Shown: positions 16,845-25,931 of the stretch, one piece after another
How positions within the stretch are numbered: position 1 is the first letter of the stretch
Layout of the letters: each line of letters opens with the position of its first letter
NCBI GenBank assembly: GCA_002840565.1
Contig: PHBK01000011.1
Location: 42,687 to 106,686 of the forward strand
Direction of reading: 5' to 3'
DNA length: 64,000 bases
DNA from: Deltaproteobacteria bacterium HGW-Deltaproteobacteria-12
GTDB taxonomy: Bacteria > Desulfobacterota > Syntrophia > Syntrophales > Smithellaceae
Notes under the pieces: generated by a model
What the model was told of the DNA's origin: nothing
What the model saw: the letters and a program-made list of their open reading frames with translations, nothing else
The model's database searches: none
Position numbers and translations under genes: made by a program

Positions 16845-18193
16845 AGGTGACCAAGCCAAAAACAATTTATATCATCAGCTTAGGCTGCCCGAAGAATTTG
16901 ATTGATTCGGAAGTAATGGGCGGGCTGCTCAGTCAGTCCGGCATGCAAATCGTTCCCCGCCGGGAACTGGCTGATATCGTCATTGTCAATACGTGTGCAT
17001 TTATTAATCCGGCCAAGGAAGAAGCTCTTGAAGAGATATTGCTGCTCGGCCGCGAAAAAAAAGAAGGCAGCCGTCAATTTCGTCTTGTCGTCGCGGGATG
17101 TCTGGCGCAGCGCTACGGTCAGCAGCTTCTCGCGGAGATACCCGAAGTTGATTTATATATCGGCACGGGAGAAGTAGGCAATATTACGGCGCATGTAAAC
17201 TCGCTTGCGCACCGGGATGCAAAGCGTGCCGCCATTATCACCAAACCTGATTTTTTAATGACTTCGCAGCATGCACGGGTTCTGTCCAATGCCTCTGTGA
17301 GTGCTTATCTAAAAATTTCCGACGGCTGTTCCAATCGCTGCTCTTACTGTGTCATTCCAGCCATCCGGGGCAAAGCCCGCAGCCGAAAGCCGGACGACAT
17401 CCTGCGGGAGGCGTCAATGCTGGCAACCCGGGGCATTCGGGAAATCATTATCACCGGACAGGACACCACAGCTTACGGCAAGGATTTACCGGGCCGCCCT
17501 CGACTGTCTGATCTGTTGACCGATATGACCAAGATAAAGGGAATTGACTGGATACGGCTTCTCTATGCCCATCCGGCTCACCTTACTCCGGAAATGATAA
17601 AATCTCTGGCCGGCAATGAGAAAATCTGCCGCTATCTTGATTTGCCTGTTCAACACATCGACGAGCATATTTTAAAAGCAATGAACCGCAATGTCACCGG
17701 CACCCATATTAAAAAAATCATTGCTCAAGCCAGAGAGATTATTCCCGATATCGCCCTGCGCACATCAATCATTGTTGGTTTTCCCGGGGAGACGCAAAAA
17801 AGATTCGAAAGGCTGCTCGAGTTCATTATCGAGACAAGGTTCGATCACCTCGGCGTTTTTCCCTATTCGCGGGAAGAAGGTACCAAGGCTGCTCTGCTTG
17901 CTGCAAGAATTTCGGAGGCGGAAAAAGAACGCCGCCGCGACATTATCATGCAGGAACAGGCGGCAATTTCGAATAAAATAAATCAAAGTTTGATCGGCAC
18001 CACCTGCGAAGTTTTGATTGAAGGGAAAAGCGAGCGCAGCGATTATGTATATACCGGCCGCTGCCGCCGGCAGGCCCCCGAGATTGACGGCATGACCTAC
18101 GTTCAAGGCAGGCAAGCAAAAACCGGCGCCATCGTCCAATGCAAAATCATTGACGCCGATGATTACGACCTTTTTGCCCGAATCATTGATTAA
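16841..18193 (+). CDS. rimO: Ribosomal protein S12 methylthiotransferase RimO
   Basis: The 450-residue product starts at a GTG in the ftsK stop (GTGA overlap). It has the UPF0004 domain with ISLGCPKNLIDSEVM and three cysteines, a radical SAM core with SDGCSNRCSYCVIP (CxxxCxxC), and a C-terminal TRAM domain. RimO adds a methylthio group to an Asp in S12, using two iron-sulfur clusters. The GCPKN motif and sequence order fit RimO rather than MiaB. Confidence 0.95.
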   Translation: MKVTKPKTIYIISLGCPKNLIDSEVMGGLLSQSGMQIVPRRELADIVIVNTCAFINPAKEEALEEILLLGREKKEGSRQFRLVVAGCLAQRYGQQLLAEIPEVDLYIGTGEVGNITAHVNSLAHRDAKRAAIITKPDFLMTSQHARVLSNASVSAYLKISDGCSNRCSYCVIPAIRGKARSRKPDDILREASMLATRGIREIIITGQDTTAYGKDLPGRPRLSDLLTDMTKIKGIDWIRLLYAHPAHLTPEMIKSLAGNEKICRYLDLPVQHIDEHILKAMNRNVTGTHIKKIIAQAREIIPDIALRTSIIVGFPGETQKRFERLLEFIIETRFDHLGVFPYSREEGTKAALLAARISEAEKERRRDIIMQEQAAISNKINQSLIGTTCEVLIEGKSERSDYVYTGRCRRQAPEIDGMTYVQGRQAKTGAIVQCKIIDADDYDLFARIID

Positions 18194-18217
18194 ATTAATT
18201 AAGAGATTGCTGCTTAA

Positions 18218-18231
18218 TTGTCATTTGACAA
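18218..18231. repeat. Small palindrome between rimO and polyprenyl synthase
   Basis: TTGTCATTTGACAA lies in the 96-bp gap and is embedded in a longer imperfect inverted repeat (AGAG-TTGC ... GCAA-CTCT). It could be a weak terminator or an operator. There is no T-run behind it. Confidence 0.3.
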
Positions 18232-18289
18232 GCAACTCTACTTTAAATATAGTTCAATCCATTCTCAATAGAGACAAGGTCCTAATTCA

Positions 18290-19264
18290 ATGCAAATTCA
18301 AGATGTTTTTGCCGCTTACAAAAGCGACCTGCAGCAGATGGAAAAATACCTGGATAAATATCTGACTTCGGAAGTCAGGTTAATCCCCGAGGTCGCCCAC
18401 CATCTGATTGACAGCGGCGGGAAAAGATTCCGTCCGTTACTGCTCCTCATCAGCTCCCGGCTCTGCGATTACAATGGCGATCATCGTTTCCCGATGGCCG
18501 CCGTCATGGAATTTATCCACACGGCTTCCCTGCTGCATGACGATGTCATTGACCAGGCGGCAATTCGCCGCGGGAAAACCTCCGCCAATAACATCTGGGG
18601 AAATGCCGCCAGCGTCCTGGTAGGCGATTTTCTTTATTCCAAGGCATTCAAGCTGCTCTCCGAAATCAGCGACATCGCGCTCATCAAACTAATGTCGAAA
18701 ATCACCAACGTTATGTCGGAAGGCGAAGTTTTTCAACTCATGAAGTGCGGTGATGTCAACATCACGGAAGAAGAGTATCTGAACATCATCGAAAAGAAAA
18801 CCGCTGTTCTGCTTTCTGCGGCCTGTGCCGCCGGGGCGATTCTCGGTTCGGCGCCCCAGAACAAGATTGATGCTCTGTACCAATTCGGTTATAACATCGG
18901 CATGGCTTTTCAGATCACCGATGATACGCTGGATTATATGGCCAGGGAGCAGGAATTCGGCAAAGCAATCGGCAAAGACCTGGAAGAAGGCAAAATGACT
19001 CTGCCGCTAATTTTTGCCCTTCAGAGCGCTGCAGAAGAAGAAAAAGAACAGGCCCAAAAGCTGATTACCGGCAAGCAGGGCAATGAGAAAGTCATTCCTT
19101 TGATTTTAAGCCTGATTAATAAATATCAGGGCATTGATTATTCCCTGCAGAGTGCGGCAAAATATATTAAAGAAGCCCGGGCTCTGCTGCCGATCTTCAA
19201 TGACCGCCCGGAAATTAATCATCTCAATGCCGTGGCGGAATATGTCCTTTCCCGGCGAATCTGA
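18290..19264 (+). CDS. ispB: Polyprenyl (octaprenyl-type) diphosphate synthase
   Basis: The 324-residue trans-prenyltransferase has the first Asp-rich motif in LLHDDVIDQA and the second in QITDDTLDY, plus GGKRFRPLLLLI near the N-terminus. It extends farnesyl diphosphate with IPP to a long all-trans chain, most likely the quinone side chain. Chain length cannot be read from the sequence by eye. AAGG lies upstream of the ATG. Confidence 0.9.
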   Translation: MQIQDVFAAYKSDLQQMEKYLDKYLTSEVRLIPEVAHHLIDSGGKRFRPLLLLISSRLCDYNGDHRFPMAAVMEFIHTASLLHDDVIDQAAIRRGKTSANNIWGNAASVLVGDFLYSKAFKLLSEISDIALIKLMSKITNVMSEGEVFQLMKCGDVNITEEEYLNIIEKKTAVLLSAACAAGAILGSAPQNKIDALYQFGYNIGMAFQITDDTLDYMAREQEFGKAIGKDLEEGKMTLPLIFALQSAAEEEKEQAQKLITGKQGNEKVIPLILSLINKYQGIDYSLQSAAKYIKEARALLPIFNDRPEINHLNAVAEYVLSRRI

Positions 19265-19297
19265 TTTGCACAAGATCTGCCGGCAAAATTGGGCACG

Positions 19298-19708
19298 TCA
19301 GTGCGGCAGTCTGGATTTGGTAACCGAGTATGAGTAGGCACCGAACACTGCGCCCGTCAATGTCATAATCGCACCCCACTCGCCGGCGCCGATCTGTGCA
19401 AAGATTGGTCCCGCGCAGGCGCCGGTTGCCGCCCAGCCGACACCAAACATGGCTCCGCCGATAACGGTTCCTTTATTCAATGCCTTTTTTTCTATTACAA
19501 TCTCCTGACCGGCCAGTGTCTTCATTTTAAAATGCCTGATCAGAAAAACTGCCAGCGCCGCAGTTGCGATGGCGGAAAATATTACCAGATACAGATGTGC
19601 CTCTTTAAAAAGGAACATATTCCTGATTCTGAACCAGCTGATCAAGTCCGCCTTGGTCAGTAAGATACCGAAGGCTATTCCCCAAAGAGTATATTTTATG
19701 TCTTTCAT
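19298..19708 (-). CDS. YeeE/YedE family transporter, C-terminal half
   Basis: The 136-residue product has four hydrophobic spans and the conserved Cys motif GWAATGACAGPIFAQIGAG. It corresponds to the second half of YeeE/YedE (TsuA-like) sulfur-compound transporters, and in many bacteria the two halves are separate genes as here. The partner gene ends 14 bases upstream. The likely substrate is thiosulfate or a related sulfur species, inferred from the family. Confidence 0.82.
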   Translation of the reverse strand: MKDIKYTLWGIAFGILLTKADLISWFRIRNMFLFKEAHLYLVIFSAIATAALAVFLIRHFKMKTLAGQEIVIEKKALNKGTVIGGAMFGVGWAATGACAGPIFAQIGAGEWGAIMTLTGAVFGAYSYSVTKSRLPH

Positions 19709-19722
19709 AGCTCTGAATTCGC

Positions 19723-20202
19723 CTAATCAAAAAGAAGAAAAAATAATTGTGTATAGATTAATCCGCCGACAAAAAAAGAAATTGTTGCAACCAATCCCGA
19801 GAGCTGCAGAGTTGCAATTCCGGAAATTGTATGACCTGCCGTGCAACCATTCGCATAACGCGTCCCGAATCCGATCAGAAATCCGCCGGTAAAAAGGAGG
19901 ATCAATCCTTTCCAGGTATAATATTGCCGGGGTAGAAAATCTATATCACCGGCACCCAGAAAAAGCTGGGCAGCCAACCCGCCGAGCGCAATGCCAACTG
20001 CAAAGAATAATTTCCAGCGGTTTGCTGATGCGTTGTAACCGGAAGCGGCAAATTTTTTTGTGTTCAGCACAATAGAACATATGTGTTGAAACGAACTGGA
20101 GATACCCAATAACTTATTACCGGCAAATAAAAGCAGTGGAACAAACAAACCAATCAAAGGACCGGCAACGTACCATGCCCAGACACCGGAAATTGCTTCC
20201 AT
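19723..20202 (-). CDS. YeeE/YedE family transporter, N-terminal half
   Basis: The 159-residue membrane protein contains the family motif GFGTRYANGCTAGHTISG with the conserved Cys. It has about five hydrophobic segments. With the next gene it would form a complete YeeE/YedE unit carrying one key Cys in each half. It starts after nnr on the same strand. Confidence 0.82.
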   Translation of the reverse strand: MEAISGVWAWYVAGPLIGLFVPLLLFAGNKLLGISSSFQHICSIVLNTKKFAASGYNASANRWKLFFAVGIALGGLAAQLFLGAGDIDFLPRQYYTWKGLILLFTGGFLIGFGTRYANGCTAGHTISGIATLQLSGLVATISFFVGGLIYTQLFFLLFD

Positions 20203-20235
20203 CTCAACTCCCCAAACTATTCAAAATTTGCGGCT

Positions 20236-21801
20236 TTATGAAATCACCGGCGGTTCATAATATTCATCAATATTCCCGGCGCGGTCGTTTTTCAAGGCCG
20301 GGGGAAGAAAATCCATGATATCTTTGGCCGTAATGCCGTCGGCGCCTTTTTGGAAAGCGGCCAGATCACCGGCGTAGCCATGCAGAAAAACTCCTTTGCG
20401 CGTTGCCTTATCCGGCGCCAATCCCAAACCAAACATTGCCGCAATGCAGCCGGTCAGGACATCCCCGGAACCGGCGGTGGCCATTCCGGAATTACCGCTT
20501 AAATTGATGTAGACATTGCCACTGGGCATTCCGATCAAAGAATGGGCGCCTTTTAAAACAATTATGGATTGCAGCTGCTTGGCCTTCTCCTGCAAAATTT
20601 CTATCTTCCTGGCGCTAATCTCCGCCGGCGATTTTCTGGAAAGTTTTGCCATTTCGCCCAAATGCGGGGTCAGGATCGTGGGGGTTTTTCGCTTCCGGAG
20701 AATTGACGGATCAGCAGCTACGGCAGTAAGGCCGTCGCCATCGATCAGAAGAGGAACTTTGATCCCGGCGACAAGTTCTTTCACCAGCCGCGCTGTTTCC
20801 TTCTGTAAAGAGAGGCCCGGTCCGATGACCACCATATCGACATTCTCCGCTGCTGCCAGCAGTTGCTCTTTGTTCTTGAGGGCGATGCTGCCGGCAACGG
20901 TTTCCGCCTGCGGCAGATAGACAATTTCACGGCCGTTCTCGGCAATAAAAGGCACGATTGATTGCGGTGCGGCAAGTCGGGCATAACCCCCGCCTGCTTT
21001 TAAAAATGACATCGCTGAAAAATAAGGGGCGCCAAAGTAGTTGGCCGCTCCGGCAATAAAGAGCACATCACCCATCGATCCTTTATATGCTTCCGCCGGA
21101 CGCGGCGACAGGGACACACGAGAGTTGGTTTCCACCTGTAGTTCAGAGCGTCCGTAAAGGGAGGGAGGAAAGGAGATATGCGCGGCAAAAAGTTTGCCGC
21201 AAAGCTCGTAACCGGGATAAAGCATATTGCCGGTTTTCGGCAGACCAAAAGTTACGGTATAATCAGCCTTGACTGCCCGGCCCATAATTTCACCGGTATT
21301 GCCATTAACCCCGGAAGGAATATCCAGAGAGATGACTTTCCACCCGCAACTGTTGATAAGATTTATGACATCCGCCGCTAATCCTGTTATCTCCCGATCA
21401 AGCCCGGTGCCAAAGATCGCATCGACAACGACATCGCAATGCAGGATATCCCGGCGTGCATCTCGAGCCGCATTGATTTTTATTATATCAACAGGCAATT
21501 TTGCTAAAATTTTCCAATTGGTTTTCGCCGCGCCGCGGTACTTTTTGGGATCGCCGAGCAGGAACACTTTGGCCTTGCCGCCATTAGAATGGATTTGGCG
21601 GGCCACCACCAGGCCGTCGCCGCCGTTGTTGCCGGAACCGCAAAATATGACAAATTTTTTGCCGCTGACGCCGATTTCCTTTTGCAGCAGATGAACCGCC
21701 GCAAGACCGGCATTTTCCATCAGTATTTCTTCGCTGATCCCCAGCTTTTCCATGGCGTAATGATCCATAGAACGCATTTCATCTACACTGGCTAGCTTCA
21801 T
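20236..21801 (-). CDS. nnr: Bifunctional NAD(P)H-hydrate epimerase / ADP-dependent NAD(P)HX dehydratase
   Basis: The 521-residue protein joins a YjeF_N epimerase domain (about 1-210; FCGSGNNGGDGLVVARQI, IDAIFGTGL-like, SLDIPSGVNG) to a ribokinase-like dehydratase domain (about 220-510; GPGLS, LTPHLGEMAKL, TAGSGDVLTG). It repairs damaged NAD(P)HX. The ATG at 21801 has GGGAG at good spacing. A TTG 21 bases further up is less likely. Confidence 0.93.
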   Translation of the reverse strand: MKLASVDEMRSMDHYAMEKLGISEEILMENAGLAAVHLLQKEIGVSGKKFVIFCGSGNNGGDGLVVARQIHSNGGKAKVFLLGDPKKYRGAAKTNWKILAKLPVDIIKINAARDARRDILHCDVVVDAIFGTGLDREITGLAADVINLINSCGWKVISLDIPSGVNGNTGEIMGRAVKADYTVTFGLPKTGNMLYPGYELCGKLFAAHISFPPSLYGRSELQVETNSRVSLSPRPAEAYKGSMGDVLFIAGAANYFGAPYFSAMSFLKAGGGYARLAAPQSIVPFIAENGREIVYLPQAETVAGSIALKNKEQLLAAAENVDMVVIGPGLSLQKETARLVKELVAGIKVPLLIDGDGLTAVAADPSILRKRKTPTILTPHLGEMAKLSRKSPAEISARKIEILQEKAKQLQSIIVLKGAHSLIGMPSGNVYINLSGNSGMATAGSGDVLTGCIAAMFGLGLAPDKATRKGVFLHGYAGDLAAFQKGADGITAKDIMDFLPPALKNDRAGNIDEYYEPPVIS

Positions 21802-21959
21802 ATATGGCTCCCTATTGGACAACTTTGTAAAAAACCTGTCTCGTTCCTTTGGGCATGTTCATTTTATTATGACAATATTTTGAAAAATGTTTTTCTTTTC
21901 AGACCACTTATAGTACATTTACTGAGTATTTTTTCCAACAAAATTTTTCAGGAAAGATC

Positions 21960-22802
21960 ATGCCGGACATAACTGAATTAATTCAAAAGCGCTTTTCGTG
22001 CCGCACTTATGCCGATAAACCCTTGGAAGACCAGCTTCTGCGGCAATTGGACTGTCTTGCTGCAGGGGAACACACAGGGCCATTTGGCGGAAAGCCCAGA
22101 TTTCAATTAATCAAGCTGGATATGTCCTCGCCTGAAAAATGGAAAAAACTGGGCACTTACGGAGTAATCAAAAACGCACGGCTTTTTCTGACCGGAGCAA
22201 TTAAAAAAAACAACAAGGCCGTTGTGGATTTCGGCTACTGTATGGAGCCATTAATATTAGAGGCAACAGCACTCGGACTGGGCACCTGCTGGATGGCGGG
22301 TACTTTTAATGCCGGCGGTTTCGCCCGGGCCATAAACTTGCAGGGAAACGAGTACATCCCCGCGGTCAGCCCTGTCGGCTATCCTGCCGACCGCAAATCA
22401 TTAACCGACAGAATATTTCGCCTCTCCGCCGGATCTGATCACCGCAAGCCGTGGAAGGATATCTTCTTTACTGAAGATTTCTCTGCACCTTTAACTTCGG
22501 AGCAGGCCGGAAAATATTTTCCGGCGCTGGAAAATATACGCCTGGCACCGTCGGCCTCCAACAAGCAGCCCTGGCGTATTTTACGTGCTGCAGCCGATAA
22601 TTTTCATTTTTATCTGGAGAGGGCGTTTGGCTATACACTACGGGAAGTTCCCATTCAGGATATCGACATGGGCATTGCCCTGAGCCATTTTGAACTCACG
22701 ACACGCGAACTGGGCATCAGCGGCCAATGGCGGATTGATGAACATGCCCCCGAAAGGAAATCCCTCGATTATATTGTCAGTTGGCAGGAAGTCGGAGGAT
22801 GA
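21960..22802 (+). CDS. Nitroreductase-family protein (TM1586-like)
   Basis: The 280-residue product begins with TELIQKRFSCRTYADKPLE, a nitroreductase start with an Arg-Ser/Cys FMN-phosphate region. A second segment (APSASNKQPWRILRA) repeats the usual N-terminal FMN motif inside the protein, and DIDMGIALSHFEL closes the fold. This doubled layout fits the TM1586-type putative nitroreductases. It is likely a flavoprotein, substrate unknown. AGGAAAG precedes the ATG. Confidence 0.8.
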   Translation: MPDITELIQKRFSCRTYADKPLEDQLLRQLDCLAAGEHTGPFGGKPRFQLIKLDMSSPEKWKKLGTYGVIKNARLFLTGAIKKNNKAVVDFGYCMEPLILEATALGLGTCWMAGTFNAGGFARAINLQGNEYIPAVSPVGYPADRKSLTDRIFRLSAGSDHRKPWKDIFFTEDFSAPLTSEQAGKYFPALENIRLAPSASNKQPWRILRAAADNFHFYLERAFGYTLREVPIQDIDMGIALSHFELTTRELGISGQWRIDEHAPERKSLDYIVSWQEVGG

Positions 22803-22811
22803 AAAATCATC

Positions 22812-24416
22812 ATGCGACCCCATGAACTCTTATTTTACGGCGGTACTATCCAGACTCTGGATGAAGCCCGGCCTGCCGCCGAGGCGGTAGCAGTTCAGGA
22901 TGGAGTTATCATTACGGTTGGCAGTCTATCAGAATGCCGAGCGGCACTGGGGCCTGGTTTCGAACCTCTCGATCTTAAGGGGGCGACGCTGCTGCCCGGC
23001 TTTTGCGACTGCCATGTTCATCCCTTCTCGACAGTTTTCTACAATATGAACACCAACCTCCTTGGCGTCCGGGATATGGGAGAGCTTATCCGCCGCCTCG
23101 CTGCTGCCGAACGGGAGAAAAGCGGCAATGGATGGATTATCGGCTGCAACTTCGACGAACAGCACTTTGGTGAGCCGCGGATGCCGACCCGTTATGATCT
23201 CGACCGCGTAAGCCCCTGTCGTCCGGTGATCGTCATGCGGCATGACGGACATTCGGTGCTCGCCAATTCCCACGCTCTTGAGGCTGCGGGCATATCGGCT
23301 TCAACACCGGAGCCAGCCGGAGGCATTATGGACCGCGACGAACACGGTGAACCACTGGGCATTTTCCGCGAGAATGCCGTGCCCCTGATCCTGAACCACG
23401 TGCCCATGCCCGGCATGGAAGAGCTCGTTGCCGGGACGCAAAAGACTTTTGGAATCATGCTTGGCTGCGGCATAACATCAGTGGGTGCTATCCTGCAGAC
23501 CGATCCTTACGGTCCGGGGGGGCGGATCGGAGCCTTCGACCTGCCTCTACTGGAGCTGCTGCGGGAACATATTCCCCAGGCGCTTTATCTTTTGCTCATG
23601 GGCAGGGACACCGAAGCGATAACAAAAGCAAAGGCTTCCTGCCTTCAGGGAGCCGCTTCTTCCGGCCGCACGCGCGTAGGAGGATTGAAAATCATCGCCG
23701 ACGGCACCTTCGGTTCTTCCACTGCCGCCATGCAAACGCCCTATTCCGACCAACCGGACAATGCCGGCTTCCTGCTGTATGAGGAAGACGCTCTCTTTGA
23801 TCTCATGTCCAAGACACACTGCGCAGGATATCAGCTCGCAATTCATGCTATCGGCGACCGGGCCAATCGTCTTTGCATCGACCTTTATTCCCGTCTGTTG
23901 CAGAATTATCCGCGTCCGGACCATCGTCACCGCATTGAACATGCTGCGATGATGGATGCCGCAATGCTGCGCCAGGTCAAGGAACTGGGGCTGGTGCTCT
24001 CCATGCAGCCGATGTTCATCCATTCGGATAGTCCCTTTCTCGAAAAGCGGATTGGCAGAGCACGCATGGAGTACACCTACCCTTTGCGCTCTATTCTCCA
24101 TGAGGGAATCCCGCTGGCGGGTTCATCGGATTCTCCGGTGGAAACTCAACGGGTGCTGGCAGCGGTGGAATGCGCGGTCACACGCGAAGGATATGTACCC
24201 GGACAGACGATATCGGTGGCTCAGGCTTTGGCTATGTACACCAAACATGCGGCCTATGCCCAGTTCGAGGAGGATCGCCGGGGCACAATATCACCCGGCA
24301 AGCGCGCCGATTTGGTCTCCCTGTCCGCGGATCCCCTCCGTGTCCGTCCCGAGGAAATACACGCCATCGAAGTGTGCACCACCGTTATCGACGGAGAGGT
24401 TCTGTACTCAAGGTAG
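22812..24416 (+). CDS. Amidohydrolase family protein (YtcJ-like)
   Basis: The 534-residue product has the metal HxH in GFCDCHVHPFST, then VIVMRHDGHSVLANSHAL, a probable metal-lysine region GGLKIIADGTFG, AIHAIGDRAN, HRIEHAAMM and the metal Asp in GSSDSPVETQ. This is the YtcJ / N-substituted formamide deformylase group of the amidohydrolase superfamily. Substrate unknown. It starts 9 bases after the nitroreductase stop with GGAGGATG upstream. Codon use from here on looks GC-richer than before. Confidence 0.87.
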   Translation: MRPHELLFYGGTIQTLDEARPAAEAVAVQDGVIITVGSLSECRAALGPGFEPLDLKGATLLPGFCDCHVHPFSTVFYNMNTNLLGVRDMGELIRRLAAAEREKSGNGWIIGCNFDEQHFGEPRMPTRYDLDRVSPCRPVIVMRHDGHSVLANSHALEAAGISASTPEPAGGIMDRDEHGEPLGIFRENAVPLILNHVPMPGMEELVAGTQKTFGIMLGCGITSVGAILQTDPYGPGGRIGAFDLPLLELLREHIPQALYLLLMGRDTEAITKAKASCLQGAASSGRTRVGGLKIIADGTFGSSTAAMQTPYSDQPDNAGFLLYEEDALFDLMSKTHCAGYQLAIHAIGDRANRLCIDLYSRLLQNYPRPDHRHRIEHAAMMDAAMLRQVKELGLVLSMQPMFIHSDSPFLEKRIGRARMEYTYPLRSILHEGIPLAGSSDSPVETQRVLAAVECAVTREGYVPGQTISVAQALAMYTKHAAYAQFEEDRRGTISPGKRADLVSLSADPLRVRPEEIHAIEVCTTVIDGEVLYSR

Positions 24417-24433
24417 CAGATGGCTTGCCCAAT

Positions 24434-25594
24434 CTAGGCGATAGTCACCAGCGAACCCACCGCCATCAGGAGAAAGGCCAGCACGACCAGGACTTGAAAT
24501 GCCGGTTTGCCCCAGAAACCCATGCTCCATTCGGGATTCTTGACCGGCCCATGGCGGCGGGTAGCGTTGAGGAGGGGCACAATCATGATGGCCACCAGCA
24601 CCGCGATGGCTCCCCCGGCTATTCTCATGAAACCCAGGAAGTCGCTCACCCGGGCGATGACGATAAGGAAGGAAGGCAGCGTTGCCACAAGCCAGGAGAC
24701 CCGCTGCCCCGAGCCGAGACGCTCCTGCACGGCAACCGCAAGGGCGAACGATACAGACCAGTAACTGGTGAGCATCGCCAGCAGGATGAAAAGCGAGCCA
24801 ATGCCATTGGCCCAGTTTCCGAGAGCATGCCCCAGGCCTATGATTGCAATGCGGGTCACCTCCTTTGTGACACCAAGGCTGATCAGGACGAGAATTAAAA
24901 TCACAATACCGTTAATAGCCATGCCGGTCACGATGGCGCGAGGAATAAGCGGCTTGTTCCAGGAAAGCCCCTGCGCAATTTGGGGCACGGAAAACAGGGC
25001 AAAGAAGCTGAACATGCTCATGCCGAAAAGCGCCAGGGACGCGTTGGAATGGCCCTGGGAAAATAACGGCAGGGCATAGGGCAGCCGCAGGGAGGCCAGC
25101 GCCAAACTCAAAATGAGGAGCACAATGGCAATAACGGCGTATTTCTCGCTCATTCCCAGCACCTTAAGCCCGAAGAAAACAACCCCCGCCGCAATTGCGT
25201 AGGTAAGGCAATGGCCGACCCATACAGGAATCCCGAGAAGTTCCATGAGGATTTCTCCCCCGCCGGCGATATAGGCCGAAAGGCTGGCGATGAATGCCGC
25301 CACAATCATGCCGAAAACAAGCCATGTTACGACTCCCGCCAGACGGCCCTGAAAGAGGTACTTGCCGAATATTTCTATTATCTGCCTGCTCTCGCCGTCA
25401 CGCAGCATGATTTCGGCCACCATGAGGTGCATTAAAAGACTGAGAAAGTAAGCGGCCAGAAGGATCAGCACCATAGGAACGACCCCCGTAAGAGATGCCA
25501 GATAAGGCATGGCCATGATTCCGCCGCCGATGCCGTAACCGGCAATAATGGATGCCGCTTCGAAAAAAGTGAGTCTCTTTGGAGATTCCGTCAT
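24434..25594 (-). CDS. Aromatic amino acid permease family membrane protein
   Basis: The 386-residue protein has about eleven hydrophobic segments and starts FEAASIIAGYGIGGGIMAMPYL, the glycine-rich first helix of the Trp/Tyr permease family (Mtr/TyrP, PF03222-like). It runs convergent with the amidohydrolase gene, ending 17 bases from it. GAGG precedes the ATG. Substrate is inferred to be an amino acid, and the aromatic type is not certain. Confidence 0.8.
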   Translation of the reverse strand: MTESPKRLTFFEAASIIAGYGIGGGIMAMPYLASLTGVVPMVLILLAAYFLSLLMHLMVAEIMLRDGESRQIIEIFGKYLFQGRLAGVVTWLVFGMIVAAFIASLSAYIAGGGEILMELLGIPVWVGHCLTYAIAAGVVFFGLKVLGMSEKYAVIAIVLLILSLALASLRLPYALPLFSQGHSNASLALFGMSMFSFFALFSVPQIAQGLSWNKPLIPRAIVTGMAINGIVILILVLISLGVTKEVTRIAIIGLGHALGNWANGIGSLFILLAMLTSYWSVSFALAVAVQERLGSGQRVSWLVATLPSFLIVIARVSDFLGFMRIAGGAIAVLVAIMIVPLLNATRRHGPVKNPEWSMGFWGKPAFQVLVVLAFLLMAVGSLVTIA

Positions 25595-25931
25595 GTCTGC
25601 CTCGATTCCGGGAAACGGTTCTTTTCACTGCTATCCCGACGTTCAATTCGTTGATGATGTAAGGTATAGAAAACAATAAGAATAAGCAATAAAAAGTTAT
25701 TTGTCCGGCGGGGAATTTTTTCTTAAATTTTGCTTGACAGAGAGCAATATCTTATCAAATATAAAAGCTCAACTTCGCCGTCATTAAAACAGCATTATCG
25801 GCAGCGCGGTTTTTCAGCAGACCGATAAAAGCGCGCCTAATCTTCATCAGCTTTCCGGGTGCAGGTAAAATGCAGGTAATCAATATTAGTTCCGTTATTG
25901 CAAATAAATCCTGAAAACAAGGAGGTGCTTC
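25595..25931. other. Divergent intergenic region permease / FadJ-like gene
   Basis: 337 bases without a supported gene. A TTGACA at about 25734-25739 is followed 20 bases later by TATAAA, which is wider than the normal 17, so promoter assignment is weak. AAGGAGG lies just before the ATG at 25932. A long minus-strand reading frame starting here and running over 25.9-27.3 kb is a shadow of the FadJ-like gene. Confidence 0.4.
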